Source of the DNA: Bacteroidales bacterium
GTDB lineage: Bacteria; Bacteroidota; Bacteroidia; Bacteroidales; VadinHA17
NCBI GenBank assembly: GCA_009877105.1
Contig: WXFD01000004.1
Location: 1-63,098 of the forward strand
Direction: 5' to 3'
Length of the DNA: 63,098 nucleotides
The notes beneath the pieces were generated by a model that was not told where the DNA came from, made no database searches, and saw only the letters and a list, made by a program, of their open reading frames with translations. Shown here piece after piece: positions 18,476 through 27,676 of the stretch. Both the position numbers and the translations under genes were made by a program. Numbering within the stretch: position 1 is the stretch's first letter; each line of letters opens with the position of its first letter.

Positions 18476-20533
18476 ATGAAAAAACTTAACAGAATCAAAT
18501 CCCTGTGGATTATACCGCTTTTACTGGCTTCATCCCTGAATCTGCATTCTCAGGTTTACACGATGGACACTCTTCTGCTTCGCGAGGTTGTTGTGACCGC
18601 TACCAAAACGATGCGCAACCTCACCGAGGTGCCTGCCAGAATCTCGGTTGTTAAAAGCGGCCTGATTGAATCCACTCCCTTACTACAGGTCGACGATATC
18701 CTGCGCTACACACCCGGCATTAATGTGAACAGGTCTTCCGGAATCTACAGCCAGCGCCCCATGGTTACCCTGCGCGGATTGTCGGGTGATGAACAGTCAA
18801 GGACACTTGTGCTTGTTAACGGGGTTCCTGTCAACACATCCGATGAGGGTGGTGTTAACTGGAACAGGATCAACCAGTTTGATATTGAAAGAATTGAAGT
18901 CTTCAAAGGACCGGGCTCTTCACTCTATGGCAATAACGCAATGGGCGGCGTGATCAACCTGATTACCAGAAAGCCTTCCAGGCCCCAGGAAATACTCGGC
19001 GCAGTAAGCTACGGTACATTCAACACCCTGAGGCAGGACCTGAACATAAGCGTCAGGTCCGACAAGGGATACTATGGAACCGTATCGCAGTATTTCCTGA
19101 AAAGCGACGGATACAACAATATCGTCAAAGAGAAACGGACCCCTTATGATATTGCCAGGACACTGGAAGAGATTGGCGTATCGGCCAGGGCCGGTTTCGA
19201 CAAAAGCACCTGGTTCAACTGGGAACTGCAGTATGATATCTTCAGGGATAAAAGAGGTGAAGGTTATCAAATCTACACCCCTGAAGGATGCTACCGCAAT
19301 TTCAACACGAATCTGTTCAGGGGAAACCTCAAGGGGAATGACGGCACGACTCGTTATGATCTGAGCCTATATTACCAGCTTGAGCATTATTATGATATCA
19401 ATGAGAGATTACGGGGCCCGAACTATTCACGTTACGATGTGAATTCATTCAGAAAGGATATGGGAACATTGTTCAACATAAGCAGGGACCTCTCGTCAAA
19501 AAATACCTTAACGGCTGGTTTTGAATTAAAGCAGGGCAGCATTGAAGGCGGTGACTATTACCAGACTCCCCGCCAGACAGGTCCCTCCACCCAGGTTTAC
19601 GATACTATTTTCAATGCAGGCAAAATAAAAACTGTTGCAGCGTATGCCCAGGACGAGCATTCCTTTCTGGATGGTAAAATACGATTCATAGCCGGTTTAC
19701 GCTACGACCGGGTAAGCTTCTCCGACGGTGAATTCAAATCGACTGATCCATGGAACGTTACACCTGAACTAAAAGACCATACCTGGTCAGAGCTTTCTCC
19801 ACGGTTGGGCCTGCGGCTGAACTTCATCGAGGAAGTTAGTGCCTATCTTTCATATTCACACGGTTTCAGGGCCTCGATACTCGACGACCTCACACGTACC
19901 GGCTATATGTGGGTGGGCCCGAAGTATGCCAATCCCGAGCTGGGTCCCGAATCACTCGACAATTATGAAATAGGCCTCGATATGGTACCGGCAAAAAAAC
20001 TGAAGTTTTCTGCATCAGTTTATTATGCACGCGGCAAAGATTTTCTTTATTATGTGTCAACAGGCGACAGCCTGTTCGGCCGCCCGATATATATCCGGAA
20101 GAACGTTACCAATGTATATATTAAAGGCGCGGAAGCGGAGATCATGTATGAAATTGCAAACGGCTTCGATCTTATGGCTAACTACTCATACACCGATGCA
20201 AGAATCGATAAGTTTGCCGAAAGACCCGACCTTGTAAATAAGTATCTGAAGTACTCCCCCAAACATATAGCCTCTGCTTCCCTCTTCTGGAAAAACAGAA
20301 TCGTTAATGCAAGCATCAGGGGTCTTTACAAGGGAGAACAGTTCAGCGATGACGCCAATGCACAGAAACTTGATGGATATTTTACCATGGATCTGATGCT
20401 TTCGAGGGATCTTTTTAAAAATTTTAACGTATCATTGGATATTCAGGACCTGTTTAATAACCGGCGTATGGAAACAGGTGAATATATCTCGCCCGGAAGG
20501 TTAATAACCGGTCGTGTTTCATTTAAATTCTGA
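18476..20533 (+). CDS. TonB-dependent outer-membrane receptor, probably nickel-complex uptake
   Basis: 685 residues with signal peptide (about 1-25). Plug domain from about 35: LREVVVTATKTMRNLTEVPARISVV (TonB-box-like start), DILRYTPGINV, LRGLSGDEQSRTLVLVNGVPVN, VFKGPGSSLYGNNAMGGVINLITRK. The rest is a 22-strand-type barrel ending in GRVSFKF with a terminal Phe. It sits between nikR and a metal-type ABC transporter, so I infer uptake of nickel or a nickel chelate; the sequence alone does not define the ligand. Confidence 0.9.
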   Translation: MKKLNRIKSLWIIPLLLASSLNLHSQVYTMDTLLLREVVVTATKTMRNLTEVPARISVVKSGLIESTPLLQVDDILRYTPGINVNRSSGIYSQRPMVTLRGLSGDEQSRTLVLVNGVPVNTSDEGGVNWNRINQFDIERIEVFKGPGSSLYGNNAMGGVINLITRKPSRPQEILGAVSYGTFNTLRQDLNISVRSDKGYYGTVSQYFLKSDGYNNIVKEKRTPYDIARTLEEIGVSARAGFDKSTWFNWELQYDIFRDKRGEGYQIYTPEGCYRNFNTNLFRGNLKGNDGTTRYDLSLYYQLEHYYDINERLRGPNYSRYDVNSFRKDMGTLFNISRDLSSKNTLTAGFELKQGSIEGGDYYQTPRQTGPSTQVYDTIFNAGKIKTVAAYAQDEHSFLDGKIRFIAGLRYDRVSFSDGEFKSTDPWNVTPELKDHTWSELSPRLGLRLNFIEEVSAYLSYSHGFRASILDDLTRTGYMWVGPKYANPELGPESLDNYEIGLDMVPAKKLKFSASVYYARGKDFLYYVSTGDSLFGRPIYIRKNVTNVYIKGAEAEIMYEIANGFDLMANYSYTDARIDKFAERPDLVNKYLKYSPKHIASASLFWKNRIVNASIRGLYKGEQFSDDANAQKLDGYFTMDLMLSRDLFKNFNVSLDIQDLFNNRRMETGEYISPGRLITGRVSFKF

Positions 20534-20534
20534 A

Positions 20535-21635
20535 ATGGGGAAAAAATATACAAGGCTTCTGATACTGATTGTATCATGCTACTCAATATTAAGTTGCAAT
20601 AGTCCGCCCGCGACTGAAAGGAATGACTCGGTTGCGGTAAGGGACATGCTCGGAAGGGAAGTTTATGTTCCGTCAAAGATTAACAGAATTGTCGGGTTAA
20701 GGGCCGGCGCCCTGCGCCTTCTGGTTTATATGGATGTTATCGGCAAGGTTGCCGGAGTTGAAGAATTTGAACGAAAGGGTACAACGCCCTACGCGATGGC
20801 ACATCCGGAACTGACACTGTTACCCTCGGTCGGCCCGTCAATGGGAGGTGACGCCGAACTGATAGTAAAGGTACAGCCGGATGTCATATTCATTACCTAT
20901 ACAACAACCGGCGATGCTGATGCACTGCAGCAAAAAACCGGCATACCGGTAATTGCCCTTGAATGCCCCGAGTTAGGGACTGCGAGAGATACACTGTTTG
21001 CTTCCCTCAAACTGATCGGAAAAATACTGAACAGAAAAGGACGAGCCGATTCTCTCATTGCCTGGATAAATAATTCAATTGCAGATCTGAATGAACGCAC
21101 GGCAGGAATTCCCGATTCAGAAAGGCCCACGGTTTATATAGGCGGTGTGCCATATTCAGGGATGCGTGGTATTAATTCAACCCAGCCCTTCTATCCTCCC
21201 TTTATCTTCACGAACGCAAAAAATGTTGCCTCATCCATCGATAAAAGGCTTATATCGCATGTGAAGGGTACCTATATAGATATAGAACAGCTGATGCTCT
21301 GGAACCCCGATATGCTTTTCATTGATGTGTCGGGGCTCAGCCTGGTAAGGAAAGACCTGGAAAAAGGCAGCGCATTGTCAGATCAGCTCGGCGCATTAAT
21401 CAACAACAGGATCTTCACCCTTTTACCCTACAACAACTACGCTGTAAATTATGAACTGGTTCTGGCAAATGCATGGTTCACAGGCAAGGCCATATATCCT
21501 GACCGGTTCAGGGACATAGACATTGAAGAAAAGACCAACGAAATACTCAGGGCATTTTTGGGTAAAGATCTTTACCATAAAGTAATTTCATCAGCACCGG
21601 CTTTCCGGAACCTATCCAAAGACGATTTCCGATGA
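20535..21635 (+). CDS. ABC transporter substrate-binding lipoprotein (FepB/BtuF type)
   Basis: 366 residues from ATG 20535, one base after the receptor stop. Lipoprotein signal with lipobox SILSC (Cys about 21). The cluster A-2/helical-backbone binding fold is seen in RDMLGREVYVPSKINRIVGLRAG, VGPSMGGDAELIVKVQPDVIF and WNPDMLFIDVSG. It would bind the metal or metal complex delivered by the TonB receptor in the periplasm and hand it to the permease. It overlaps the permease start by four bases. Confidence 0.9.
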   Translation: MGKKYTRLLILIVSCYSILSCNSPPATERNDSVAVRDMLGREVYVPSKINRIVGLRAGALRLLVYMDVIGKVAGVEEFERKGTTPYAMAHPELTLLPSVGPSMGGDAELIVKVQPDVIFITYTTTGDADALQQKTGIPVIALECPELGTARDTLFASLKLIGKILNRKGRADSLIAWINNSIADLNERTAGIPDSERPTVYIGGVPYSGMRGINSTQPFYPPFIFTNAKNVASSIDKRLISHVKGTYIDIEQLMLWNPDMLFIDVSGLSLVRKDLEKGSALSDQLGALINNRIFTLLPYNNYAVNYELVLANAWFTGKAIYPDRFRDIDIEEKTNEILRAFLGKDLYHKVISSAPAFRNLSKDDFR

Positions 21636-22702
21636 CAGGCAAACTGGTTCTCGAATATAACAGGTATCTCAGAAAAAGGATATTATTTTTCCTGCTGGTT
21701 TTTCTTCTGCTCGTCATTATTGTATTAATTTCGCTGGTGTCGGGTTCTGCCGATATCGGTTTCCGGAGCATCATTGACCTTGTGGCCGGAAGAAGCTCAG
21801 CATTTGCCAGCCAGGTGCTCCTGAAAATCAGAATGCCCCGCATTGCCGGAGCCTTCCTGGCCGGAACGTCACTTGCCATATCAGGGGCAGTTTTCCAGAG
21901 CCTGCTGAGGAACCCCCTGGCCTCGCCGTTTACATTGGGCATCTCTGGCGCATCAGCATTTGGCGCAGCTTTTGCAATAATTCTGCTCGGCGCCGGAACC
22001 AGCTACGGCGGGTCAAATGATGTTGCCGTTATCAATAATCCTTACCTGGTAACCATTTCAGCTTTTATCTGGAGCCTCGCCAGCGTTGCTGTTATACTGC
22101 TTTTGTCGGGATACAGGGGATCAACCCCCGAAATCATCATTCTTGCGGGAATAATTATATCTTCGCTGTTCGGGGCGGGTATTTCGGCAATTCAGTATTT
22201 TTCAGACAATGTCCAGCTTGCATCCATCGTGTTCTGGACCTTCGGTGACCTGGGCAGGGCAACTTGGAGCAACTGCCTGATAATTGCCCTGGTGGTTTTT
22301 CCCGTATTGCTGTTCTTCATCCATCAGAGCTGGAATTACAAGTCACTCCAGTCGGGAGACGAATATGCAAAAAGCCTTGGGGTAAATGTTACCCGGGTGC
22401 GCCTGACCGGCATGGTTGTCGCTTCGCTCGCAACGGCTGTTGTGACATCTTTCTACGGTATTATTGCTTTCATCGGACTGGTTGTACCGCACATTGTGCG
22501 GAGGATAATCGGGGGCGATGAGCAGTTCCTGATTCCGGCCTCGGCTGTTTCAGGGGGCGCGTTTTTGCTTCTGTCGGATACCCTGGCCAGGACAATTATT
22601 TCCCCCGTCATCCTTCCGGTGGGAATTCTGACCTCATTCATTGGTGCACCACTGTTTTTGTTTCTGTTGATCAAAGGCATGGGTAAGGGATTCTGGTCAT
22701 AA
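21632..22702 (+). CDS. FecCD-family ABC transporter permease
   Basis: 356 residues, about ten membrane helices. Family motifs: KIRMPRIAGAFLAGTSLAISGAVFQSLLRNPLASPFTLGISGASAFGAA (about 66-114), LGVNVTRVRLTGM (coupling region, about 250-262), FIGLVVPHIVRRIIGGDEQFLIPASA. The start ATG overlaps the stop of the substrate-binding gene (ATGA). Inner-membrane channel of the presumed nickel importer. Confidence 0.93.
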   Translation: MTGKLVLEYNRYLRKRILFFLLVFLLLVIIVLISLVSGSADIGFRSIIDLVAGRSSAFASQVLLKIRMPRIAGAFLAGTSLAISGAVFQSLLRNPLASPFTLGISGASAFGAAFAIILLGAGTSYGGSNDVAVINNPYLVTISAFIWSLASVAVILLLSGYRGSTPEIIILAGIIISSLFGAGISAIQYFSDNVQLASIVFWTFGDLGRATWSNCLIIALVVFPVLLFFIHQSWNYKSLQSGDEYAKSLGVNVTRVRLTGMVVASLATAVVTSFYGIIAFIGLVVPHIVRRIIGGDEQFLIPASAVSGGAFLLLSDTLARTIISPVILPVGILTSFIGAPLFLFLLIKGMGKGFWS

Positions 22703-22715
22703 AACCTTTTTTATC

Positions 22716-23474
22716 ATGAAGATCTCCATTCAGGATATTGAATTCAGCTATAACGGCGTGCCTGCACTTGAAAGCATTAGTGAAAAATTCGGGAAAGGGG
22801 ATTTTATTGCTCTGGTGGGCCCGAACGGGTCAGGCAAAAGCACCCTGATCAAGTGTCTGAACGGAATATTGAAAGTTCACAAGGGCGTCGTGCTGATCGA
22901 TGAAAAGGCAATCAACTCACTCACCCCGAACGAACTGGCAAAGGAAATCGCCTATGTTCCCCAGAGTGAGAATAAAAAACCGGTTCTAACGGTATTCGAC
23001 ATTGTGCTTCTGGGCAGAAAACCCTACATCAACTGGAAACCATCGAAACATGATCTTAAGATTACGGCAGAAATCATCAATCTGCTGCATCTCGAAACCC
23101 TTGCCCTGAAGGATTTCAATAAGTTGAGCGGCGGACAGCAGCAGATCGTCTATATTGCACGTGCACTTGCCCAGGAACCCGATATCCTGCTGCTCGACGA
23201 ACCTACTGCCAACCTCGATATACGTCACCAGGTTGAAGTACTTGAAATATTGAAAGAGCTGGCCCGGAAAGGCATCACAATCGTCATTGCCCTGCATGAT
23301 ATAAACATAGCCGTCCGCTATGCTTCCCGAATAATGATGCTCAAGGAAGGAAAAGTTTTTGCCTCCGGAGGAAAAGAGATCATTAACGAGCAGAATATTG
23401 AAAATCTTTATGACATAAAGGTGAAAATATTCAGGGAAGACAGCCGGATCTTCATTATCCCTGAAGGAATATAA
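22716..23474 (+). CDS. ABC transporter ATP-binding protein (FecE/BtuD type)
   Basis: 252 residues. Walker A GPNGSGKST (about 35-43), Q-loop VPQSE, signature LSGGQQQ (about 139-145), Walker B ILLLDEPTANLD (about 158-169) and H-loop ALHD. It lies 13 bases after the permease and is the motor subunit of the same importer. Length is typical. Confidence 0.95.
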   Translation: MKISIQDIEFSYNGVPALESISEKFGKGDFIALVGPNGSGKSTLIKCLNGILKVHKGVVLIDEKAINSLTPNELAKEIAYVPQSENKKPVLTVFDIVLLGRKPYINWKPSKHDLKITAEIINLLHLETLALKDFNKLSGGQQQIVYIARALAQEPDILLLDEPTANLDIRHQVEVLEILKELARKGITIVIALHDINIAVRYASRIMMLKEGKVFASGGKEIINEQNIENLYDIKVKIFREDSRIFIIPEGI

Positions 23475-23496
23475 AAAATCACAAAATCTTTAAACA

Positions 23497-24603
23497 ATGA
23501 AATCATTTGAGATAAAACCCGTCGGATACGTAAGCAATGAGTTCAATGATCCTGCCGACCGGCATGGGATGAAACAGAAACCCAGTACAATAACCATCAA
23601 TGACGAATACCGCGAAGCCCTCCTGAATATCGGGGATTGCGAATATCTGGATATTGTTTTCTGGTTTCACAAGTCGGACAACTCACGGCTCACGGGCAAG
23701 ATACCTTCCGGTGCCGAGAGAGGGGTCTTCGCCTCCAGGAGTCCGAAAAGGCCGAACCTGATCGGGGTCACAACGGTAAAGCTCCTTGAATACAGTGAAA
23801 ACAAACTGGTTGTTACAGGACTTGATGCAATCAACAATACCCCGGTAATAGATATAAAGTGCTGCGATACCTCATTGTTTGCATCCGAATCAGAATTGAA
23901 CGCCGTTCATTCTTCAATCCTCAGGTCAGATCCCCGGATCGAAATAAGGAACAACATTGCAGCAGGCAATACTGAATCACTTCTCGTTAAGGCCGGCCAG
24001 CTGCACGGACATTTCTGCCCGGGTCTTGCAATGGGTGTCATGGCTGCTGCATTTGCCATGAAAGAACTCGGGGCTGACTCGGATGGCATGGAGAACCTGC
24101 TGGCCATAACCGAAACAAACAACTGTTTCTCGGACGGAGTTCAGTTCGTAACCGGATGTTCATTCGGCAATAATTCCCTTATATTCAGGGATCTTGGAAA
24201 AACAGCCTTCACCCTTACCAGAAGGGATGGTAACGGTATCCGCATATGTTCGCGTCATGAATCGGGCGAGAGAGTGCATGAAGCATTTCCCGAATTCCGT
24301 AAATTCTATCAGTCAGTTGTCATAGAACAAAACCGCAGCGCCGAACTAGTCTCGCAATATACAAGGGTTGCCCTTCAAAGAGCCTTCGGTACACTGACCA
24401 TCCCTTTCGAAAAGCTTTTCACCGTAAGCCGTGTGAAAGCCGAAATACCAGCTTATGCTCCGATACATGAAAGCGTTGTATGCGGGATCTGCAATGAGAG
24501 CGTCATGAAATCGCGGACCACACAAAACGGAGACTCCTTCACCTGCTTTGCATGCGGGGGAAAGGAATACGGTATCCTCGATGGCAGCGGTATTCATTTC
24601 TGA
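23497..24603 (+). CDS. TsaA (TrmO-like) - FmdE fusion protein with zinc ribbon
   Basis: 368 residues. Residues 1 to about 130 are a TsaA/TrmO domain (IKPVGYVSNEF, GVFASRSPKRPNLIGVTTVKL, GLDAINNTPVIDIK), a SAM-dependent methyltransferase fold known from tRNA t6A37 methylation. From about 165 an FmdE domain follows (GQLHGHFCPGLAMGVMAA, ETNNCFSDGVQFVTGCSFGNN), then a C-terminal CGIC / CFACGG zinc ribbon. FmdE was named for a formylmethanofuran dehydrogenase operon, but its own role is unclear. Sitting 22 bases after a nickel-type importer suggests a role in nickel handling or a nickel-dependent reaction (inference). Confidence 0.88.
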   Translation: MKSFEIKPVGYVSNEFNDPADRHGMKQKPSTITINDEYREALLNIGDCEYLDIVFWFHKSDNSRLTGKIPSGAERGVFASRSPKRPNLIGVTTVKLLEYSENKLVVTGLDAINNTPVIDIKCCDTSLFASESELNAVHSSILRSDPRIEIRNNIAAGNTESLLVKAGQLHGHFCPGLAMGVMAAAFAMKELGADSDGMENLLAITETNNCFSDGVQFVTGCSFGNNSLIFRDLGKTAFTLTRRDGNGIRICSRHESGERVHEAFPEFRKFYQSVVIEQNRSAELVSQYTRVALQRAFGTLTIPFEKLFTVSRVKAEIPAYAPIHESVVCGICNESVMKSRTTQNGDSFTCFACGGKEYGILDGSGIHF

Positions 24604-24636
24604 TTGAACCGGTGCTGCCTTGTTATTCAAAACACC

Positions 24637-24655
24637 GCGGTATGGCAAATACCGC
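24637..24655. terminator. Candidate hairpin at end of nickel operon
   Basis: GCGGTAT (24637-24643) and ATACCGC (24649-24655) form a 7-base perfect stem with a 5-base loop between convergent genes. No T-run follows directly. Confidence 0.35.
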
Positions 24656-24705
24656 CGTAGTACATTGTCACCGATAATGTAAAGCAGGCCCCCTGGCGAT
24701 CAGTG

Positions 24706-25185
24706 TTATTTCAGCCTGATTACTGCCTCGGTATCATCAACGGTAAGCTTTATTGCATCCTCATATCTGTTGATATTGAGATATATCATGTTTGCCTGAT
24801 CGCTGTAGATACGGGTGAGTATCTGATTTCTGATCCTGAAGCTTCTGGGTTTTGCATTTGATTCAAATTCAAAATTCATCAGGATCTCATATTCATTGAT
24901 TGCAACATCTGTCAGTTTTCCCGGCAGCAGCTTATTGTTGATATAGATCTGCACCCTGTCATTGAAGTATTTGTTCAACATGTCATGGGGATAGTCAGAA
25001 TCTTCTGAACCTGTACCAGGCTTGAACCCGGGATGAAACAGCTTGTAATCCAGCTGGAAATCATCAAAGTACATCCTGAACATTACCTTCAGGCAGTCAC
25101 TCTCTGCCTCCTGGGTCAATGTGGTGATGGATACATGAACCGGATGAAGTAAAAAGGCCAAATGCAGTATCAGTATCCTTAACAT
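24706..25185 (-). CDS. DUF6702 family exported protein
   Basis: 159 residues with a hydrophobic N-terminus (MLRILILHLAFLLHPVHVS). The pattern HPVHVSITTLTQEAESDCLKVMFRMYFDDFQLD, a central YFNDRVQIYINNKLLPGKL and C-terminal RNQILTRIYSDQANMIYLN fits DUF6702, a Bacteroidota family of unknown function. It follows a paralogous gene by 40 bases, so the two are a tandem pair. Confidence 0.75.
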   Translation of the reverse strand: MLRILILHLAFLLHPVHVSITTLTQEAESDCLKVMFRMYFDDFQLDYKLFHPGFKPGTGSEDSDYPHDMLNKYFNDRVQIYINNKLLPGKLTDVAINEYEILMNFEFESNAKPRSFRIRNQILTRIYSDQANMIYLNINRYEDAIKLTVDDTEAVIRLK

Positions 25186-25225
25186 GTGTTAATAATATAA
25201 CAGATGGGCATTTCGCTGTAGATAT

Positions 25226-25708
25226 TCATCTTAAGGGGAATGTTTTTTCCGGGAGCTCAGGTGTGAACACAATCAGTGATTCGGTATTCCTGCCCCTTAC
25301 AGAAGTAAGGTTCCTGACTTTGCTGGATAATCCGGTCAGAATTGTATTTCTGACTGTAATGCTTTTCAGTTTCCTGTCAACCCGGAACAGGAGGCTGAAT
25401 TCAATATCCCCGCCATCCTCCTGCATTTTCAGCAGCTTGCCTATCACCTGCCTTTTGCCGGTGTATATCACTATTTTGGAATTCAGGTAATTGTTTGCCA
25501 GATCGGCGGGAAAAGGCCTGAAACTTCTCAGGGTTGCCAGATCAAGGTCATCGAAGATGGTCTGCTGGTAATCGCGCAGAAAAAGCTCATTGCTCAGCCT
25601 CACAACAGCCTTCAGTGAATCCGTCCCGTATACGTATTCAATGCTGGTGAATGTGACAGGCGGCGGCTGAGTTATGAATAACAATGATATGATCAATACT
25701 TTCAGCAT
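25226..25708 (-). CDS. DUF6702-like exported paralogue
   Basis: 160 residues from ATG 25708 (MLKVLIISLLFITQ signal); an upstream in-frame ATG at 25744 adds residues before the signal. It shares with the next gene downstream the layout short signal, TFTSIEYVYGTDSLKAVVRLSNELFLRDYQ, YLNSKIVIYTGKRQVIGKLL and RNTILTGLSSKVRNL, so it is a diverged tandem copy. Function unknown; probably acts outside the cytoplasm. Confidence 0.65.
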   Translation of the reverse strand: MLKVLIISLLFITQPPPVTFTSIEYVYGTDSLKAVVRLSNELFLRDYQQTIFDDLDLATLRSFRPFPADLANNYLNSKIVIYTGKRQVIGKLLKMQEDGGDIEFSLLFRVDRKLKSITVRNTILTGLSSKVRNLTSVRGRNTESLIVFTPELPEKTFPLR

Positions 25709-25925
25709 GATATTCGTACCCGGCTCGGTTAAAGATCCTTCCATTCTGCTGGCGGATCCGGCAGGGCCTGCATAGTCCGTTTAAAACAGGCGGATTACAT
25801 GCAAAAGTATGAATTATAATTGCCTTTTGCTACCCGGAACAAACGCCGCTGAATGTATTCTCCTTCCGGTGGCACATTGCCTAACGGCAACCCGGCTGCC
25901 CGGTACCAGTCTGAGCCGGATAAGC

Positions 25926-26351
25926 TTACGGCTCCAGTATCCTGATCTCCGAAGTGATTTCCATTGCCTTCCTGTAAACCGCACTTACACCGCAATACTT
26001 CTCCGTTGACAGGTCAATTGCTTTCTGAAGCTTGTCGGCGGGAAGATCCTTTCCGGTAAATTCATAAATGACATGCATCCTGTAAAAGTACTTCGGATGT
26101 TCCTCTGTCAAATCCCCATCCACGATAACATTCAATCCGTCGATATCAACGCGCATCTTTTTCAATATGGCGGCAACATCCATCCCGGTGCATCCCGCAA
26201 GCGCAGTAAGCATGAGAAGCTTCGGCCTGGGTCCGCGGTTTTCGCCTCCCGAAGCAGTCCCGGCATCTATGATAATTTTATGGCCGTTTACTTCTGATTC
26301 AAAGGCCATGTTCCCGAGCCACCTCGTGGAAACGGTTTCACTTTTTGCCAT
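25926..26351 (-). CDS. OsmC-family protein
   Basis: 141 residues. The two OsmC cysteines lie in LMLTALAGCTGMDVAAIL (about residue 54) and STEKYCGVSAVYRKAMEI (about 119). Expected to reduce organic peroxides or accept sulfur oxidants. It is the last gene of a tight minus-strand redox operon that begins with thioredoxin-system genes, separated from the GroES-like gene by 16 bases. Confidence 0.88.
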   Translation of the reverse strand: MAKSETVSTRWLGNMAFESEVNGHKIIIDAGTASGGENRGPRPKLLMLTALAGCTGMDVAAILKKMRVDIDGLNVIVDGDLTEEHPKYFYRMHVIYEFTGKDLPADKLQKAIDLSTEKYCGVSAVYRKAMEITSEIRILEP

Positions 26352-26367
26352 ACACTGTCAGGTATTG

Positions 26368-26667
26368 CTATATCTTTTCAGTCTCAACAACCTTGGCAAG
26401 GATGTCGGTATAGGGCAATATCAGGTATTTACTGTTTTCAAATTCTGCCTCCGTTCCTGTAAACGGCTTGTAGAGAACAATGTCGCCCGGCTTTATTTCC
26501 GCATTCTCAATAACTCCCATCCACACAACCGGGGCTGTTTTGGGCTTCTCTCTCGCAGTGTCGGGAATAATTATGCCCGATGAGGTCTTCTGTTCATTCT
26601 TCGATTCGGTGATGTCAAGCACCACCAGCTGGTTTATTGGCTGCAATTCTTTCATGTTCCTGTTCAA
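26368..26667 (-). CDS. GroES-like co-chaperonin family protein
   Basis: 99 residues. LQPINQLVVLDITE...SSGIIIPDTAREKPKTAPVVWMG near residues 7-51, and KPGDIVLYKPFTGTEAEF...KYLILPYTDILAKV match the Cpn10 fold, including a shortened mobile loop. It is not next to groEL but embedded between a glutaredoxin fusion and an OsmC gene, so it may be a specialised paralogue rather than the housekeeping GroES. An internal Met at residue 5 is an alternative start. Confidence 0.8.
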   Translation of the reverse strand: MNRNMKELQPINQLVVLDITESKNEQKTSSGIIIPDTAREKPKTAPVVWMGVIENAEIKPGDIVLYKPFTGTEAEFENSKYLILPYTDILAKVVETEKI

Positions 26668-26676
26668 TTTTCTGGA

Positions 26677-27255
26677 TTATTGTATTTTAAGTAATTCTTT
26701 CAAACGCGGCTGATCAAAGCCCACTACAATCTGTCCGTCGATATCGGTCTGGGGAACTCCCTGCTGGCCGGAACGGCGGACCATAGCTTCTGCACCGGCC
26801 TGATCACGTGAAACATCAATGTCGGTATATTGAATACCGTTTTTATTTAGCCATGCCTTAAGGGTATTGCACCACGAACAGGCAGGGGTGGAATATACTG
26901 TTACAGTCCTGGCAGGCTTATTCCCCGATTCTGTATCAGGTCTGTAAAGGCTGTTCTGTATCAGGGCAAGATAATAACTGCTGTCGTGGCAACCCTTTAC
27001 CACGCCGGTGAGCCTGCCGTCGTCAAAAACCAGGAGGGAAGGAACACTGTCGATCCCGTAATGACTGTGGATATCCCTTACTTCATTAACATCGGCAGAA
27101 AAGAACCTGATTTTGTCGTTTCCCTCCGCCACCTTCCCCACATTCTTACAGGCGCATGCACTCTGTTCACTTCCTCCCCTGTAAAGCAGGAGAAAACATT
27201 TGCCTTCAGCCGGTAAACCGGAAACAAATTCACGATATGACAACACTTTTTCCAT
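26677..27255 (-). CDS. Thioredoxin-like / glutaredoxin fusion protein
   Basis: 192 residues. The N-terminal half (about 1-100) has a thioredoxin fold (CFLLLYRGG, IRFFSADVNEVRDIHSHYGIDSVPSLLVFDDG) but, in place of WCGPC, an atypical SACACK. The C-terminal half (from about 112) is a glutaredoxin: VYSTPACSWCNTLKAWLNKNGIQYTDIDV, GQQGVPQTDIDG, with redox pair CSWC. It abuts the thioredoxin gene with no spacer. Probably a disulfide reductase fed by the adjacent trxB system. Confidence 0.85.
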   Translation of the reverse strand: MEKVLSYREFVSGLPAEGKCFLLLYRGGSEQSACACKNVGKVAEGNDKIRFFSADVNEVRDIHSHYGIDSVPSLLVFDDGRLTGVVKGCHDSSYYLALIQNSLYRPDTESGNKPARTVTVYSTPACSWCNTLKAWLNKNGIQYTDIDVSRDQAGAEAMVRRSGQQGVPQTDIDGQIVVGFDQPRLKELLKIQ

Positions 27256-27675
27256 TTAAGACGCTTTGCTGATCCGGCTCATTAAAAATTCTTTCGTCTT
27301 GACCCCGACAAAACGGTCAACCTCCTTTCCGTTCCTGAAAAGCACCATGGTCGGAATGTTTCTTACCCTGAACCTCTGTGCCAGACCCTGGTATTTTTCG
27401 ACATCAACCTTTCCGACACAGGCATTGCCGCTGAGTTCTCCCGCAATTTCATTGAGCACGGGCGCCATCATCCTGCACGGTACACACCATCCTGCCCAGA
27501 AATCAACAAGAACAACCCTGTTCCTTATCTGATGCTGAAAATTCTTGTCGGTAAGTGTAAGAATATTTTCATGGTCCTCCACAACCGGAATATTTTTCAT
27601 TTTCCTCCTTGCAAAAAAATACAGGGATACAAGTAAGAGAACCAAAATCCCGCTGATAATCAGTATTGTATTCAT
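27256..27675 (-). CDS. trxA: Membrane-anchored thioredoxin
   Basis: 139 residues. One N-terminal membrane helix (ILIISGILVLLLVSLYFFA) is followed by a thioredoxin domain: VLVDFWAGWCVPCRMMAPVLNEIA (active site WCVPC instead of WCGPC), KVDVEKYQGLAQRFRVRNIPTMVLFRNGKEV, with the cis-Pro in NIPT. Topology of the anchor would decide whether the active site faces cytoplasm or periplasm; the polybasic RRKMK after the helix suggests a cytoplasmic domain. Confidence 0.9.
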   Translation of the reverse strand: MNTILIISGILVLLLVSLYFFARRKMKNIPVVEDHENILTLTDKNFQHQIRNRVVLVDFWAGWCVPCRMMAPVLNEIAGELSGNACVGKVDVEKYQGLAQRFRVRNIPTMVLFRNGKEVDRFVGVKTKEFLMSRISKAS

Positions 27676-27676
27676 A

